Part shown: in pieces, positions 1 through 5,711 of the stretch
Numbering within the stretch: the stretch's first letter is position 1
How the letters are laid out: every line of letters begins with the position of its first letter
Source: Campylobacteraceae bacterium
GTDB taxonomy: Bacteria; Campylobacterota; Campylobacteria; Campylobacterales; Sulfurospirillaceae
DNA: 7,046 nt
Direction: 5' to 3'
NCBI GenBank assembly: GCA_027055635.1
Contig: JALUMZ010000253.1
Coordinates: forward strand, 1 to 7,046
The notes under the pieces: generated by a model
Databases searched by the model: none
The model's input: the letters and a program-made list of their open reading frames with translations, nothing else
Told to the model about the DNA's origin: nothing
Position numbers and translations under genes: made by a program

Positions 1-799
1 CCACGAAGCAGTGGAGCAAAGTGCGCAACTTGTTGTACTTCAAGAGTTACACCAAAATAGATACTTTTGCATCAACGAAGATACAAAAAATTTTAATTTT
101 GCAAATAATTGGAAAAATGATATAGATTTTTGGTCAAGCGTTGCTAAAAAAAATGGTATAGTTTTAGTTACATCTCTATTTGAAAAAAGAGCTGCTGGCA
201 TATATCACAACACTGCTGTGGTCTTTGAAAAAGATGGGACAATCGCAGGAAAATATAGAAAAATGCACATTCCCGATGATCCCGGATTTTATGAAAAATT
301 CTACTTTACACCCGGTGATTTGGGATACAATCCAATCAAAACAAGCTTGGGAAATCTTGGTGTTTTGATATGCTGGGATCAGTGGTTTCCAGAGGCTGCA
401 AGACTTATGGCACTCAAAGGTGCAAATATCCTCATATATCCAACAGCAATAGGCTGGTTTGATGAAGATGAACAAGAGGAGAAGAACAGACAACTTAATG
501 CTTGGATAAATGTCCAAAGAGGACATGCTATAGCAAATGCTACTCCTTTGATAGCAGTAAATAGAGTAGGCAAAGAGCTAGATAACCTAGGACACATAGA
601 TGGTATCAGATTTTGGGGAAACTCTTTTGCCATTGGTGCCCAAGGAGAACTCTTAACTCAAGCAAGCAGTGATAAAGAAGAGGTAAAAATCATAGATATA
701 GATATGAAACAGAGTGAAGAGATCAGAAAAATATGGCCATTTTTTAGAGACAGGAGAATAGAAAGTTACACAGATATCAACAAAAGATTTTTAGACTAA
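1..799 (+). CDS. aguB: N-carbamoylputrescine amidase, 5' end missing (cut by window edge)
   Basis: This nitrilase-superfamily enzyme hydrolyses N-carbamoylputrescine to putrescine, CO2 and ammonia, the last step of the agmatine route to putrescine in the cytoplasm. The reading frame is open to the first base: codons before the GTG at 11 read H-E-A and continue the family pattern, so 11 is not the start. About 265 residues are present against roughly 290 in full-length relatives, so some 25-30 N-terminal residues lie outside. The catalytic triad is visible: Glu in VVLQELH (44-46), Lys in GKYRKMHIP (260-262) and Cys in VLICWDQWFPEAA (371-373). The segments YHNTAVVF, FYFTPGDLG, YPTAIGWF, GHAIANATP and the C-terminal IWPFFRDRRI are typical of AguB. 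The usual partner, agmatine deiminase AguA, is not in the window. The gene ends in TAA and converges on the acetyltransferase locus 27 bases away. Confidence 0.93.
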   Translation, partial: HEAVEQSAQLVVLQELHQNRYFCINEDTKNFNFANNWKNDIDFWSSVAKKNGIVLVTSLFEKRAAGIYHNTAVVFEKDGTIAGKYRKMHIPDDPGFYEKFYFTPGDLGYNPIKTSLGNLGVLICWDQWFPEAARLMALKGANILIYPTAIGWFDEDEQEEKNRQLNAWINVQRGHAIANATPLIAVNRVGKELDNLGHIDGIRFWGNSFAIGAQGELLTQASSDKEEVKIIDIDMKQSEEIRKIWPFFRDRRIESYTDINKRFLD

Positions 800-826
800 G
801 TGCTTATACCAATCCTCTTTGGCATT

Positions 827-1285
827 TTACCCAGCTTCAATTGATTGAACTCGATACCAATAAGTATAACTTCTACGAAAACCTAATTTTTCGTAAAGAT
901 TGATTGCAGTGGAGTTTGCACCAACGACCTGAAGATATCCTTTTTTTACACCAATAGACTTTCCCCATGCCATAAGATTACTACAAATTTTTGTAGCCAA
1001 TCCTCGTCCTCGCCAATCTGGCGCAGTAACGATGTCATACAATCCTAATAATTCTTCATGGACAACTCCTAGCCCACAGCAAACTGGCTTGCCATCTTCT
1101 TCTATTATCGCATAGGCGGTATCTCCTATTATTCTATCAAGCATCATGAGATGAGTTTTTTGTCCTTCGTATCTAGTGTTTGAAATTTTCTGAAAAATTG
1201 AAAGCCAATGAGATGTTTTGTTTAAAAAGTCGCATTTATCACTGTTGTCATGTGTGATATTTGCCAAGGGTATAGTCATAACCAT
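827..1285 (-). CDS. GNAT N-acetyltransferase, C-terminal catalytic half of an interrupted gene
   Basis: This 152-residue frame carries a complete GNAT acetyl-CoA-binding core: the beta4 segment LYDIVTAPDW, the pyrophosphate-binding loop RGRGLA (residues 92-97), and NSTAINLYEKLGF (124-136) near the C-terminus. GNAT enzymes move an acetyl group from acetyl-CoA to an amine; the substrate cannot be told here. The ATG at 1283-1285 directly follows the TAA that ends the upstream frame at 1286, in the same reading frame. The two frames together match the shape of a single acetyltransferase of about 246 residues. There is no Shine-Dalgarno sequence before this ATG, so expression alone would need readthrough or stop-restart (TAAATG). 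The catalytic half shows no other damage. It is most likely part of a pseudogene, possibly a recent one. GNAT identity is secure; a functional state is not. Confidence 0.75.
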   Translation of the reverse strand: MVMTIPLANITHDNSDKCDFLNKTSHWLSIFQKISNTRYEGQKTHLMMLDRIIGDTAYAIIEEDGKPVCCGLGVVHEELLGLYDIVTAPDWRGRGLATKICSNLMAWGKSIGVKKGYLQVVGANSTAINLYEKLGFRRSYTYWYRVQSIEAG

Positions 1286-1567
1286 TTATAAGTCCATAAA
1301 TCGATATTTTCTATCAGCAAGCATATCATCTATTTCTTGGCTGGTACAAAAAGATGTGAGTCGAAAAATAGCCTTTTGTTTTCGCTCTTTAAAAAATTCT
1401 TCAATATATCCAATCTGAGAATCACAAAGGTTATCTAACCGCACACTTGCATTAGCAGAATTTGCACGCTTGGTATAACCATTTGCGAAGCGTAATTTCC
1501 AACCAAAGAAACTCTCTTCTTCTAACGCTGGCCAAGAGGTAAATAGCGCTTCCTCGATATTATTCAC
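1286..1567 (-). pseudogene. GNAT N-acetyltransferase, N-terminal part ended by an in-frame TAA
   Basis: The 93-residue frame starts at GTG (1565-1567) behind a good ribosome site, AGGGG with six bases of spacing. It contains WPALEEESFFGWKLRFANGY, followed at once by TKRANSAN, the N-terminal signature I recall from a family of about 250-residue GNAT proteins, and it closes with RKYRFMDL. In that family the chain runs on through a short link into the acetyl-CoA-binding domain. Here codon 94 is TAA and the catalytic part resumes in the same frame at 1285. A single base change (for example TCA to TAA) would explain the break. The start lies only 17 bases after the stop of an IS3 OrfA remnant, so the two are probably on one transcript from the promoter near 1806-1834. 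A sequencing error at the TAA is an alternative. Confidence 0.72.
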
Positions 1568-1584
1568 ATTTTTCCCCTACTAAA

Positions 1585-1722
1585 CTATTTATTCAACGAA
1601 TTATATAAAGTTTTAGAATTAACACCTAAATCTTCACTTATTTGTAATACTGATTTATCTCCATTTAAAGCTAAGTGCACTGCTGAGTTTTTAAAATCTT
1701 GTGTATATTGGTTTCCTCTCAT
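1585..1722 (-). pseudogene. IS3-family transposase OrfA remnant (N-terminal 45 codons)
   Basis: Reading the minus strand from the ATG at 1720-1722 gives a 45-residue peptide that begins MRGNQYTQDFKNSAVHLAL and continues through SVLQISEDLGVNSKTLYN before a TAG at 1585-1587. This is the N-terminal helix-turn-helix of IS3-type OrfA transposase proteins, which bind the element's ends. Intact OrfA is about 90-110 residues and usually continues past the TLYNW position. Here the Trp is replaced and a stop follows four codons later, so the C-terminal half and all of the OrfB integrase are missing. I see no terminal inverted repeats or target duplication. The ribosome site (AAAGGA, 11 bases upstream) is weakly placed. 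It is a decayed insertion-sequence scar. A small free-standing DNA-binding protein is possible but less likely. Confidence 0.72.
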
Positions 1723-1755
1723 AATATTGTTTTTCCTTTACAAAATCATTGTATT

Positions 1756-1785
1756 ATTTTAACTAAAATAGTTAGAATAGCTCAA
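1756..1785 (-). promoter_or_regulatory. Weaker promoter candidate close to the IS remnant
   Basis: On the minus strand, TTGAGC (1785-1780) and TAAAAT (1761-1756) are separated by 18 bases. The -10 box overlaps the small inverted repeat at 1761-1773, which could be an operator or chance. It lies downstream of a better match at 1806-1834 and may be redundant. Confidence 0.25.
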
Positions 1786-1805
1786 TGGTTGTTGTATGAA
1801 ATATT

Positions 1806-1834
1806 ATTATATCGCCTTTGTACATTAATATCAA
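1806..1834 (-). promoter_or_regulatory. Sigma70-like promoter upstream of the OrfA remnant and GNAT gene
   Basis: On the minus strand TTGATA (1834-1829) and a perfect TATAAT (1811-1806) are spaced by 17 bases, the ideal sigma70 arrangement. Transcription would begin near 1799 and run through the OrfA remnant into the interrupted acetyltransferase. The full -35 box is unusual beside the other promoters seen in this window, which look like extended -10 types, and it may have come in with the insertion element. Confidence 0.5.
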
Positions 1835-1910
1835 CAAACAAGACATGTAACATTTGCCTTTTACATTGTAGACTTAGAGAGTTCATATGTGGAACCATTA
1901 ATATATTATA

Positions 1911-1935
1911 TGCTTTTTATTTTAAAAATAAAGCA
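1911..1935 (-). terminator. AT-rich palindrome after the hydrolase gene
   Basis: Just beyond the hydrolase stop codon the sequence TGCTTT...AAAGCA encloses complementary T- and A-runs and can fold into about ten base pairs with a small bulge. Only two G-C pairs support it, and no clean T-tract follows, so it is a weak terminator candidate at best. Confidence 0.25.
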
Positions 1936-1940
1936 ACTTT

Positions 1941-2855
1941 CTAACTAAAATCCTTTAAAATTTCGCCGACTTCTAAGACTTTGATTTTTATTTTGCTCTG
2001 TTTTGCTAGTTTTTTTATCCATGAGTGAGGCTCACCCATGGGTTCGTCGGATAGTTTAAATGTTCCGTAGTGGTATGGTATCATCATTTTTGCACCTAAA
2101 ATTTCAGTGGCACCGAGGGCTTCTTGGGGATTTAGGTGGCTTTGTTTCATGATTTGGGCTGGTTTGTAGGCGCCTATAGGCATCAGGGCTATGTCTATAT
2201 GAAAGTTTTTGGATTTTATCTCTTTAAGATGTTGGTCAAATGCTGTGTCTCCTGCGAAAAATATAGTCTTTTTTTTGGATTTTATGACATAGCTACACCA
2301 TAATGCTTTGTTAAAGTCGAGCAACCCTCTTCTGTGCCAGTGTGAAGCGGGAATGGAAGTGATGTGGAGTCCTGAAATATTTACCTCTTCATACCAAGCC
2401 AATTCCTTAATATCGGCATCTTTTTTTATATATGTAGCTAAACCAGAGGGCGTGATAATCTTAATATTCTTAGCATAGATATCTAATTTTTCTAGAGATT
2501 TTAAGTCCAAATGATCAAAATGCCCATGGCTTATCAAAATTATATCAGGACTCAAATCATTCGGATTTATAGGGAAATCAGCCATTCTCGAAATAAAAGG
2601 TATATCTCCAAGCACCGGATCACACAGCAATTTCACACCGTCAATTTGTATATAAAACGAAGCATGCCCCAGCCAAATGATAAAATCTTCTTTGATGTCC
2701 AAATCGTCCTTATCTATAAAATTTACTTTAAGTCTAAAATCATCATCGGCTACATGTTTGCGTTTTTTACTAAAAAGAGCACCAAGTTTCCACTTAAAAA
2801 CCTCTTTTACAGGAGGTTTGGTCATGCCGTATGCGGTTATATATCTCTTTTTCAA
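1941..2855 (-). CDS. NAPE-PLD-like metallo-beta-lactamase-fold hydrolase
   Basis: The protein has 304 residues with the binuclear metal-site motif SHGHFDH (H110, H112, D114, H115). Further likely ligands are H172 or H174 in the SHWHRRG segment, D203 in FFAGDTAFD and H262 in PYHYGTFKLSDEP. WLGHASFYIQIDG followed by CDPVLGD, and MPIGAYKP followed by SHLNPQEA, match the bacterial relatives of N-acylphosphatidylethanolamine phospholipase D and UlaG-type hydrolases. A metal-dependent phosphodiesterase or lactonase acting in the cytoplasm or at the membrane face is expected; the real substrate is unknown. No signal peptide is seen. The apparent TTG start at 2853-2855 overlaps the stop of the flavoprotein gene by four bases (TTGA), with AGG nine bases upstream. 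An ATG at 2823-2825 (residue 11) is the alternative, but it has no ribosome site and would lose residues preceding the TKPP segment that I think belong to the fold. Confidence 0.88.
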   Translation of the reverse strand: MKKRYITAYGMTKPPVKEVFKWKLGALFSKKRKHVADDDFRLKVNFIDKDDLDIKEDFIIWLGHASFYIQIDGVKLLCDPVLGDIPFISRMADFPINPNDLSPDIILISHGHFDHLDLKSLEKLDIYAKNIKIITPSGLATYIKKDADIKELAWYEEVNISGLHITSIPASHWHRRGLLDFNKALWCSYVIKSKKKTIFFAGDTAFDQHLKEIKSKNFHIDIALMPIGAYKPAQIMKQSHLNPQEALGATEILGAKMMIPYHYGTFKLSDEPMGEPHSWIKKLAKQSKIKIKVLEVGEILKDFS

Positions 2856-4057
2856 ACAGACATACCTACGCTATATCCACTAGCCCATGCCCAGTGCAGG
2901 TTATAGCCTCCGCAATCTGCGTCTATGTCAAGCACTTCTCCACTAAAGTATAGTCCACTTTGTAGTTTGGATTCAAAAGTTTTTGGATTTATCTCATCTG
3001 TGTTTACTCCACCGGCTGTCACTTCAGCACTCTTAAAGCCTCTTGTAGAGATTGCTTTGAATTTTAGATTTTTGAGCATATAGACTAAACGCACCAGCCC
3101 CTTTGAGTTTAGATTATCGGCATTTTTTATATCTATTTTCTTTGCTAAAAACTTCGCTAGCTTTGGATTTACAAAACCGTCAAGCCATAAAGATAGAGTT
3201 TTGCCATTTGAATTTTTTGCTCTTTTAGAGAGTATATTTTTTAGCTGTTCTTTTGAGCATTCACTAAGTAAATCTATATTTATATCCACTTCATCTCTGT
3301 TTTGCAAAAGCTTGCCGACCTCTCTGCTCACATCTAAGATAGCCGAGCCTGAGAGTCCGTAATTTGTAAAAAGTATGTCTCCTTGCGCAGATGCTACTAC
3401 TCTTTTGTCACTTAAAACTTCTATATTGCCTTGTATTTTTACACCATTTATATCTCTTGGGTTTTCATCACACTTAAGCTGAACAAGCGAAGCAAAAGTC
3501 GGAGTTATAGTATGTCCAAAACTCTTCGCAAACTTATATCCACTATCATTTGCACCAAGAGTAGGCATCGCAAGCCCTCCTGTTGCTATCAATACAGATG
3601 AGCTGTGATATATTTTGCTCTCTACATGTAGAGCAAATCCATTGGCATCTGTGCTTATCGACTCTACCAATGTATCCAAAAAGAACTCTACTCCCAATCT
3701 CTCGCATTCATAAACCAAAAGATTTACTACACTTGAAGAGTGCAGGCTTTTGGGATATAGTCTTCCTTTTTGACCCTTTATCATCTCTATGCCAAGCTTT
3801 TCAAAAAAAGCTCTACATGTAGATGTATTAAATCTATCTATGGCTACATTTACAAACTTGGGGTTTGCTCCGTGATAGTTTTGTGTTTTGATGGTTTGAT
3901 TTGTGATGTTGCATCTGCCATTTCCCGTAGCTAGTATCTTTTTACCGACTTTGCTGTTTTTTTCAAAAACTCTAACTTTCACTCCTCTTCTGGCAGCTAC
4001 TATGGCTGCTAGCAGTCCTGAAGCTCCTGCTCCTATGATGGCTAATGATTTAGGCAA
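2852..4057 (-). CDS. HI0933/YhiN-family FAD-dependent oxidoreductase
   Basis: This 401-residue flavoprotein has an N-terminal Rossmann FAD-binding motif, IIGAGASGLLAA (GxGxxG at 9-14), followed by ATGNGRCNITN (43-53), the hallmark of the HI0933 family. Other family blocks are VLIATGGLAMPTLGA (155-169), LFTNYGLSGSAIL (229-241), TAGGVNTDEI (347-356) and the C-terminal SGEVLDIDADCGGYN (372-386), which completes the FAD site. The family is predicted to be NAD(P)/FAD-dependent oxidoreductases or dehydrogenases; the physiological reaction is not known to me. Length is normal for the family. The start is TTG (4055-4057), lying inside the end of the CvfB-like gene with a 16-base overlap; GAGGG at 4064-4068 sits six bases upstream, and no ATG precedes the Rossmann motif, so TTG is well supported. 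It is translated as the middle gene of a three-gene overlapping set. Confidence 0.92.
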   Translation of the reverse strand: MPKSLAIIGAGASGLLAAIVAARRGVKVRVFEKNSKVGKKILATGNGRCNITNQTIKTQNYHGANPKFVNVAIDRFNTSTCRAFFEKLGIEMIKGQKGRLYPKSLHSSSVVNLLVYECERLGVEFFLDTLVESISTDANGFALHVESKIYHSSSVLIATGGLAMPTLGANDSGYKFAKSFGHTITPTFASLVQLKCDENPRDINGVKIQGNIEVLSDKRVVASAQGDILFTNYGLSGSAILDVSREVGKLLQNRDEVDINIDLLSECSKEQLKNILSKRAKNSNGKTLSLWLDGFVNPKLAKFLAKKIDIKNADNLNSKGLVRLVYMLKNLKFKAISTRGFKSAEVTAGGVNTDEINPKTFESKLQSGLYFSGEVLDIDADCGGYNLHWAWASGYSVGMSV

Positions 4058-4884
4058 ATTCCGCCCTCATCTAGCGTGATGATTTTCTCGTCTATCAGAG
4101 TTGTCAGTGCTCTTTTGTAGTTCTTTTTGCTTAGATTAAATCTTTTCTTTACTTCTTCAGGCGAACTTTTATAGTTAAATTCTAATCTTCCGCCATTTTC
4201 TCTCAAGATTTTTTCAACTCTTCCTGCGGCTGTATCAGCATTTTTCTTGCCTATGGGTTGAAGCGAGATATCAAGCTTTTTGTCGCTTCTTATCTTTTTG
4301 ACATAAGCCCTCTTCTTTTGTCCTATCCATATATCTTCAAAAATCTCATTGTGAAAAATCATAGCTTCATAGAGATTATTTACTATGACTTTAAATCCTA
4401 GCGGTGTTTTTTCTCTTATGATTATATCAACTTGCTGATTGACTTCGAGCTCTTCAACATCATCCCTTATATAGTTTTTAAATTTATGCGCCCCCACTAA
4501 GCGATTTGTTTCCTTGTCGAGGCAAACTCTAAAGAGAAACTTCATACCGACTTTTAGAGGAATTCTTTGCAAAGATTTTGGCACAAAGAGGTCTTTTGGC
4601 AAGCCCCAATCCACAAAAGCTCCAAAAGGAGCGACATCGACAACTTCCATATATCCAAACTCATTAAGCATCGCTTTTGGCCGAAGAGTAGTAGCTATAA
4701 TCCTATCTTCTGAGTCGGTATATATGAAAACTTTTATCAATTCACCTATTTTCATCTCATCTGTCACATAAGCATTTGGCAAGAGTACATCTTCGCCATC
4801 TTCGCTCAAAAGAAATAGTCCGTGGTCTGTAATCCTGTCAATTTCAAGAGTGTTAATTTGACCTATTTGTATATTTTTATTCAT
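4042..4884 (-). CDS. CvfB-like S1-domain RNA-binding protein
   Basis: The 280-residue protein has the layout of the CvfB/YitL family: three S1-like OB folds (roughly residues 1-65, 72-135 and 148-208) and a C-terminal winged helix (about 215-280). The middle repeat, GYMEVVDVAPFGAFVDWGLPK followed by DLFVP, is the most typical S1 segment; the winged helix shows SPEEVKKRFNLSKKNYKRAL. CvfB in Staphylococcus aureus binds RNA and affects virulence gene expression; in this organism a general RNA-binding role in the cytoplasm is an inference. The ATG at 4882-4884 has no Shine-Dalgarno sequence, and an extended -10 box ends only six bases upstream, which suggests leaderless translation. The gene is the first of the overlapping set with the flavoprotein and the hydrolase. 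Confidence 0.88.
   Translation of the reverse strand: MNKNIQIGQINTLEIDRITDHGLFLLSEDGEDVLLPNAYVTDEMKIGELIKVFIYTDSEDRIIATTLRPKAMLNEFGYMEVVDVAPFGAFVDWGLPKDLFVPKSLQRIPLKVGMKFLFRVCLDKETNRLVGAHKFKNYIRDDVEELEVNQQVDIIIREKTPLGFKVIVNNLYEAMIFHNEIFEDIWIGQKKRAYVKKIRSDKKLDISLQPIGKKNADTAAGRVEKILRENGGRLEFNYKSSPEEVKKRFNLSKKNYKRALTTLIDEKIITLDEGGICLNH
4064..4068 (-). promoter_or_regulatory. Ribosome binding site fixing the flavoprotein TTG start
   Basis: GAGGG on the minus strand, inside the last codons of the CvfB-like gene, lies six bases before TTG (4055-4057). Its spacing supports a TTG start for a frame that has no ATG near its N-terminus. Confidence 0.6.
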
Positions 4885-4890
4885 GAGGGA

Positions 4891-4899
4891 ATTCTAGCA
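4891..4899 (-). promoter_or_regulatory. Extended -10 promoter of the CvfB-like gene
   Basis: TGCTAGAAT on the minus strand fits the extended -10 consensus TGnTATAAT except for one base. The last base of the box is six positions before the A of the ATG, so transcription would start at or next to the start codon. No -35 box is visible at the usual distance, as is common in Campylobacterota. Confidence 0.4.
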
Positions 4900-4913
4900 T
4901 AATTTAACATAAG

Positions 4914-4978
4914 TACCTAGGAAATGTTGTAAATAAAAATCCTTTTTCAATATTAGTTTTGATTTACCATACCTAGGA
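4914..4978. repeat. Pair of 9-base direct repeats TACCTAGGA
   Basis: TACCTAGGA occurs at 4914-4922 and 4970-4978, 56 bases apart in the gap before the CvfB-like gene. Each holds the palindrome CCTAGG. The second copy forms the left arm of the hairpin at 4969-4998, whose right arm carries an inverted near-copy (TCCTGGTA). The purpose is unknown; it may be a regulatory RNA or protein site, or the scar of a small element. Confidence 0.45.
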
Positions 4979-4998
4979 GGGTCTTGCCCTCCTGGTAT
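4969..4998 (-). terminator. Strong hairpin directly after the cytochrome gene
   Basis: ATACC-(T)-AGGAGGG pairs with CCCTCCT-GGTAT: twelve base pairs, one bulged T, a five-base loop (4982-4986) and eight G-C pairs, an outlier in this AT-rich DNA. It begins one base beyond the stop codon of the cytochrome gene. No U-tract follows on the minus strand, so it is not a classic intrinsic terminator. It may mark the end of the EF-P run, protect its mRNA 3' end, or act as a regulatory element. Confidence 0.45.
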
Positions 4999-5697
4999 TT
5001 AAAATTTTGATATAGCGTTTGCTAAGGCAGAGATTTGTGCATCACTTAGTTTGGATGCTTGACCTTTCATGATGGTTTTCATAACACCACCATAAGTGCC
5101 TTTTTTGTATCCGTGCAAAGCATTACTGATTTTTTTACTATCCCAACCTGCTATGACTTGAGATTTGCCAAGAGCCTTATTTTGTGCTTTTGCTCCATGA
5201 CAAGAAGAACATTTTGATTTGAAAAGTGCCACACCATCAATAGAGCTTTTCTTTTTGGGAGTAGAGGCCGTTACTCCACCAAAACCAGCTAGAAGCCCGG
5301 CTGCTGTTTTTTGTATATCTGAAACGGGATTACTTTTGGCAGTAGTATCTGTTTTTGGCACAGTTGCATCGGTAGAAATAGAGTCGAGTGCCTTTGTTAC
5401 TTTTTTTACAATTTTTTTGACTTTTGGACTGCTAGTGACACTAGTAGCAACTTCTGCGATTTTTTTTGTAGTTTCTTTAGCTTTTGTCACTATTTTTTGT
5501 ACTTTTTTTTGCACCACTTCTGCTTTAGGTTTCTCTTTCTTAACTACTTTTTTTACTTCAACTTTTTTGGGTTTAGGAACAACTTTTTGAACTTCAACTT
5601 TTTTTTGAACCTGTTCGGCTTGTTTTGTCTCTTTTTTTGACTGATCAGAACAACCGATAAACAAAAAAACAACTAAAACTGATAACAACAACTTCAT
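4999..5697 (-). CDS. Lipoprotein cytochrome c with long Lys/Val-rich tether
   Basis: The 232-residue protein starts with a lipoprotein signal, MKLLLSVLVVFLFIGC, with the lipidated Cys at residue 16. From about 17 to 105 it is built of Lys, Val, Pro and Glu in loose repeats (VEVQKVVPKPKK, VEVKKVVKKEKPK); about a third of these residues are Lys. After a Thr/Ser/Ala linker, the C-terminal 80 residues form a small class I cytochrome c with heme motif CSSCH (C163, C166, H167) and a likely axial Met at 206 or 210 before the final helix LSDAQISALANAISKF. A membrane-anchored electron carrier in the periplasm is the natural role; partners are unknown. The ATG follows AAGGAG with spacing of six bases. 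It lies 14 bases after the DJ-1-like gene and is probably cotranscribed with it. Eight A-runs of seven or eight bases in the coding strand are notable. Confidence 0.88.
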   Translation of the reverse strand: MKLLLSVLVVFLFIGCSDQSKKETKQAEQVQKKVEVQKVVPKPKKVEVKKVVKKEKPKAEVVQKKVQKIVTKAKETTKKIAEVATSVTSSPKVKKIVKKVTKALDSISTDATVPKTDTTAKSNPVSDIQKTAAGLLAGFGGVTASTPKKKSSIDGVALFKSKCSSCHGAKAQNKALGKSQVIAGWDSKKISNALHGYKKGTYGGVMKTIMKGQASKLSDAQISALANAISKF

Positions 5698-5711
5698 ATT
5701 TTTCTCCTTTT

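Larger units (their letters stand above)
1723..1940. other. AT-rich intergenic region holding minus-strand promoters
   Basis: This 218-base gap lies between the hydrolase end and the IS remnant. It holds two minus-strand promoter candidates (1806-1834 and 1756-1785), a 5-base inverted repeat AACTA-AAA-TAGTT at 1761-1773 overlapping the second, and an AT-rich palindrome at 1911-1935. A plus-strand open frame at 1699-1944 and a minus-strand frame of 38 codons have no ribosome site or recognisable family, and I do not call them. The stretch may be the left part of the vanished IS element, but I could not find an end. Confidence 0.5.

Noticed and set aside
11..13. GTG at 11 as the start of aguB
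   Set aside because: The frame remains open upstream to the window edge with family-like residues, and a start here would lose the first strand of the nitrilase fold.
176..526. Minus-strand 116-codon frame within aguB
   Set aside because: It lies opposite the conserved catalytic region of aguB and shows no family features.
809..822. Small inverted repeat CCAA-TCCTCT-TTGG between the convergent genes as a bidirectional terminator
   Set aside because: Only four base pairs, with no adequate T-tract on either side.
1785..1901. Minus-strand frame of about 38 codons (starts MVPHMNSLSLQCKRQ)
   Set aside because: No Shine-Dalgarno sequence, no known similarity, and it crosses the proposed promoter at 1806-1834.
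1699..1944. Plus-strand open frame of 81 codons in the intergenic gap, rich in Leu, Ile and Cys
   Set aside because: No ribosome site, no recognisable family, it runs antisense to the OrfA remnant, and its composition is what AT-rich noncoding DNA gives.
5219..5590. Plus-strand 123-codon frame opposite the cytochrome, looking like a hydrophobic Thr/Phe-rich membrane protein
   Set aside because: It is the mirror of the Lys-rich tether (AAA codons read as TTT); the minus-strand gene has signal, heme motif and ribosome site.
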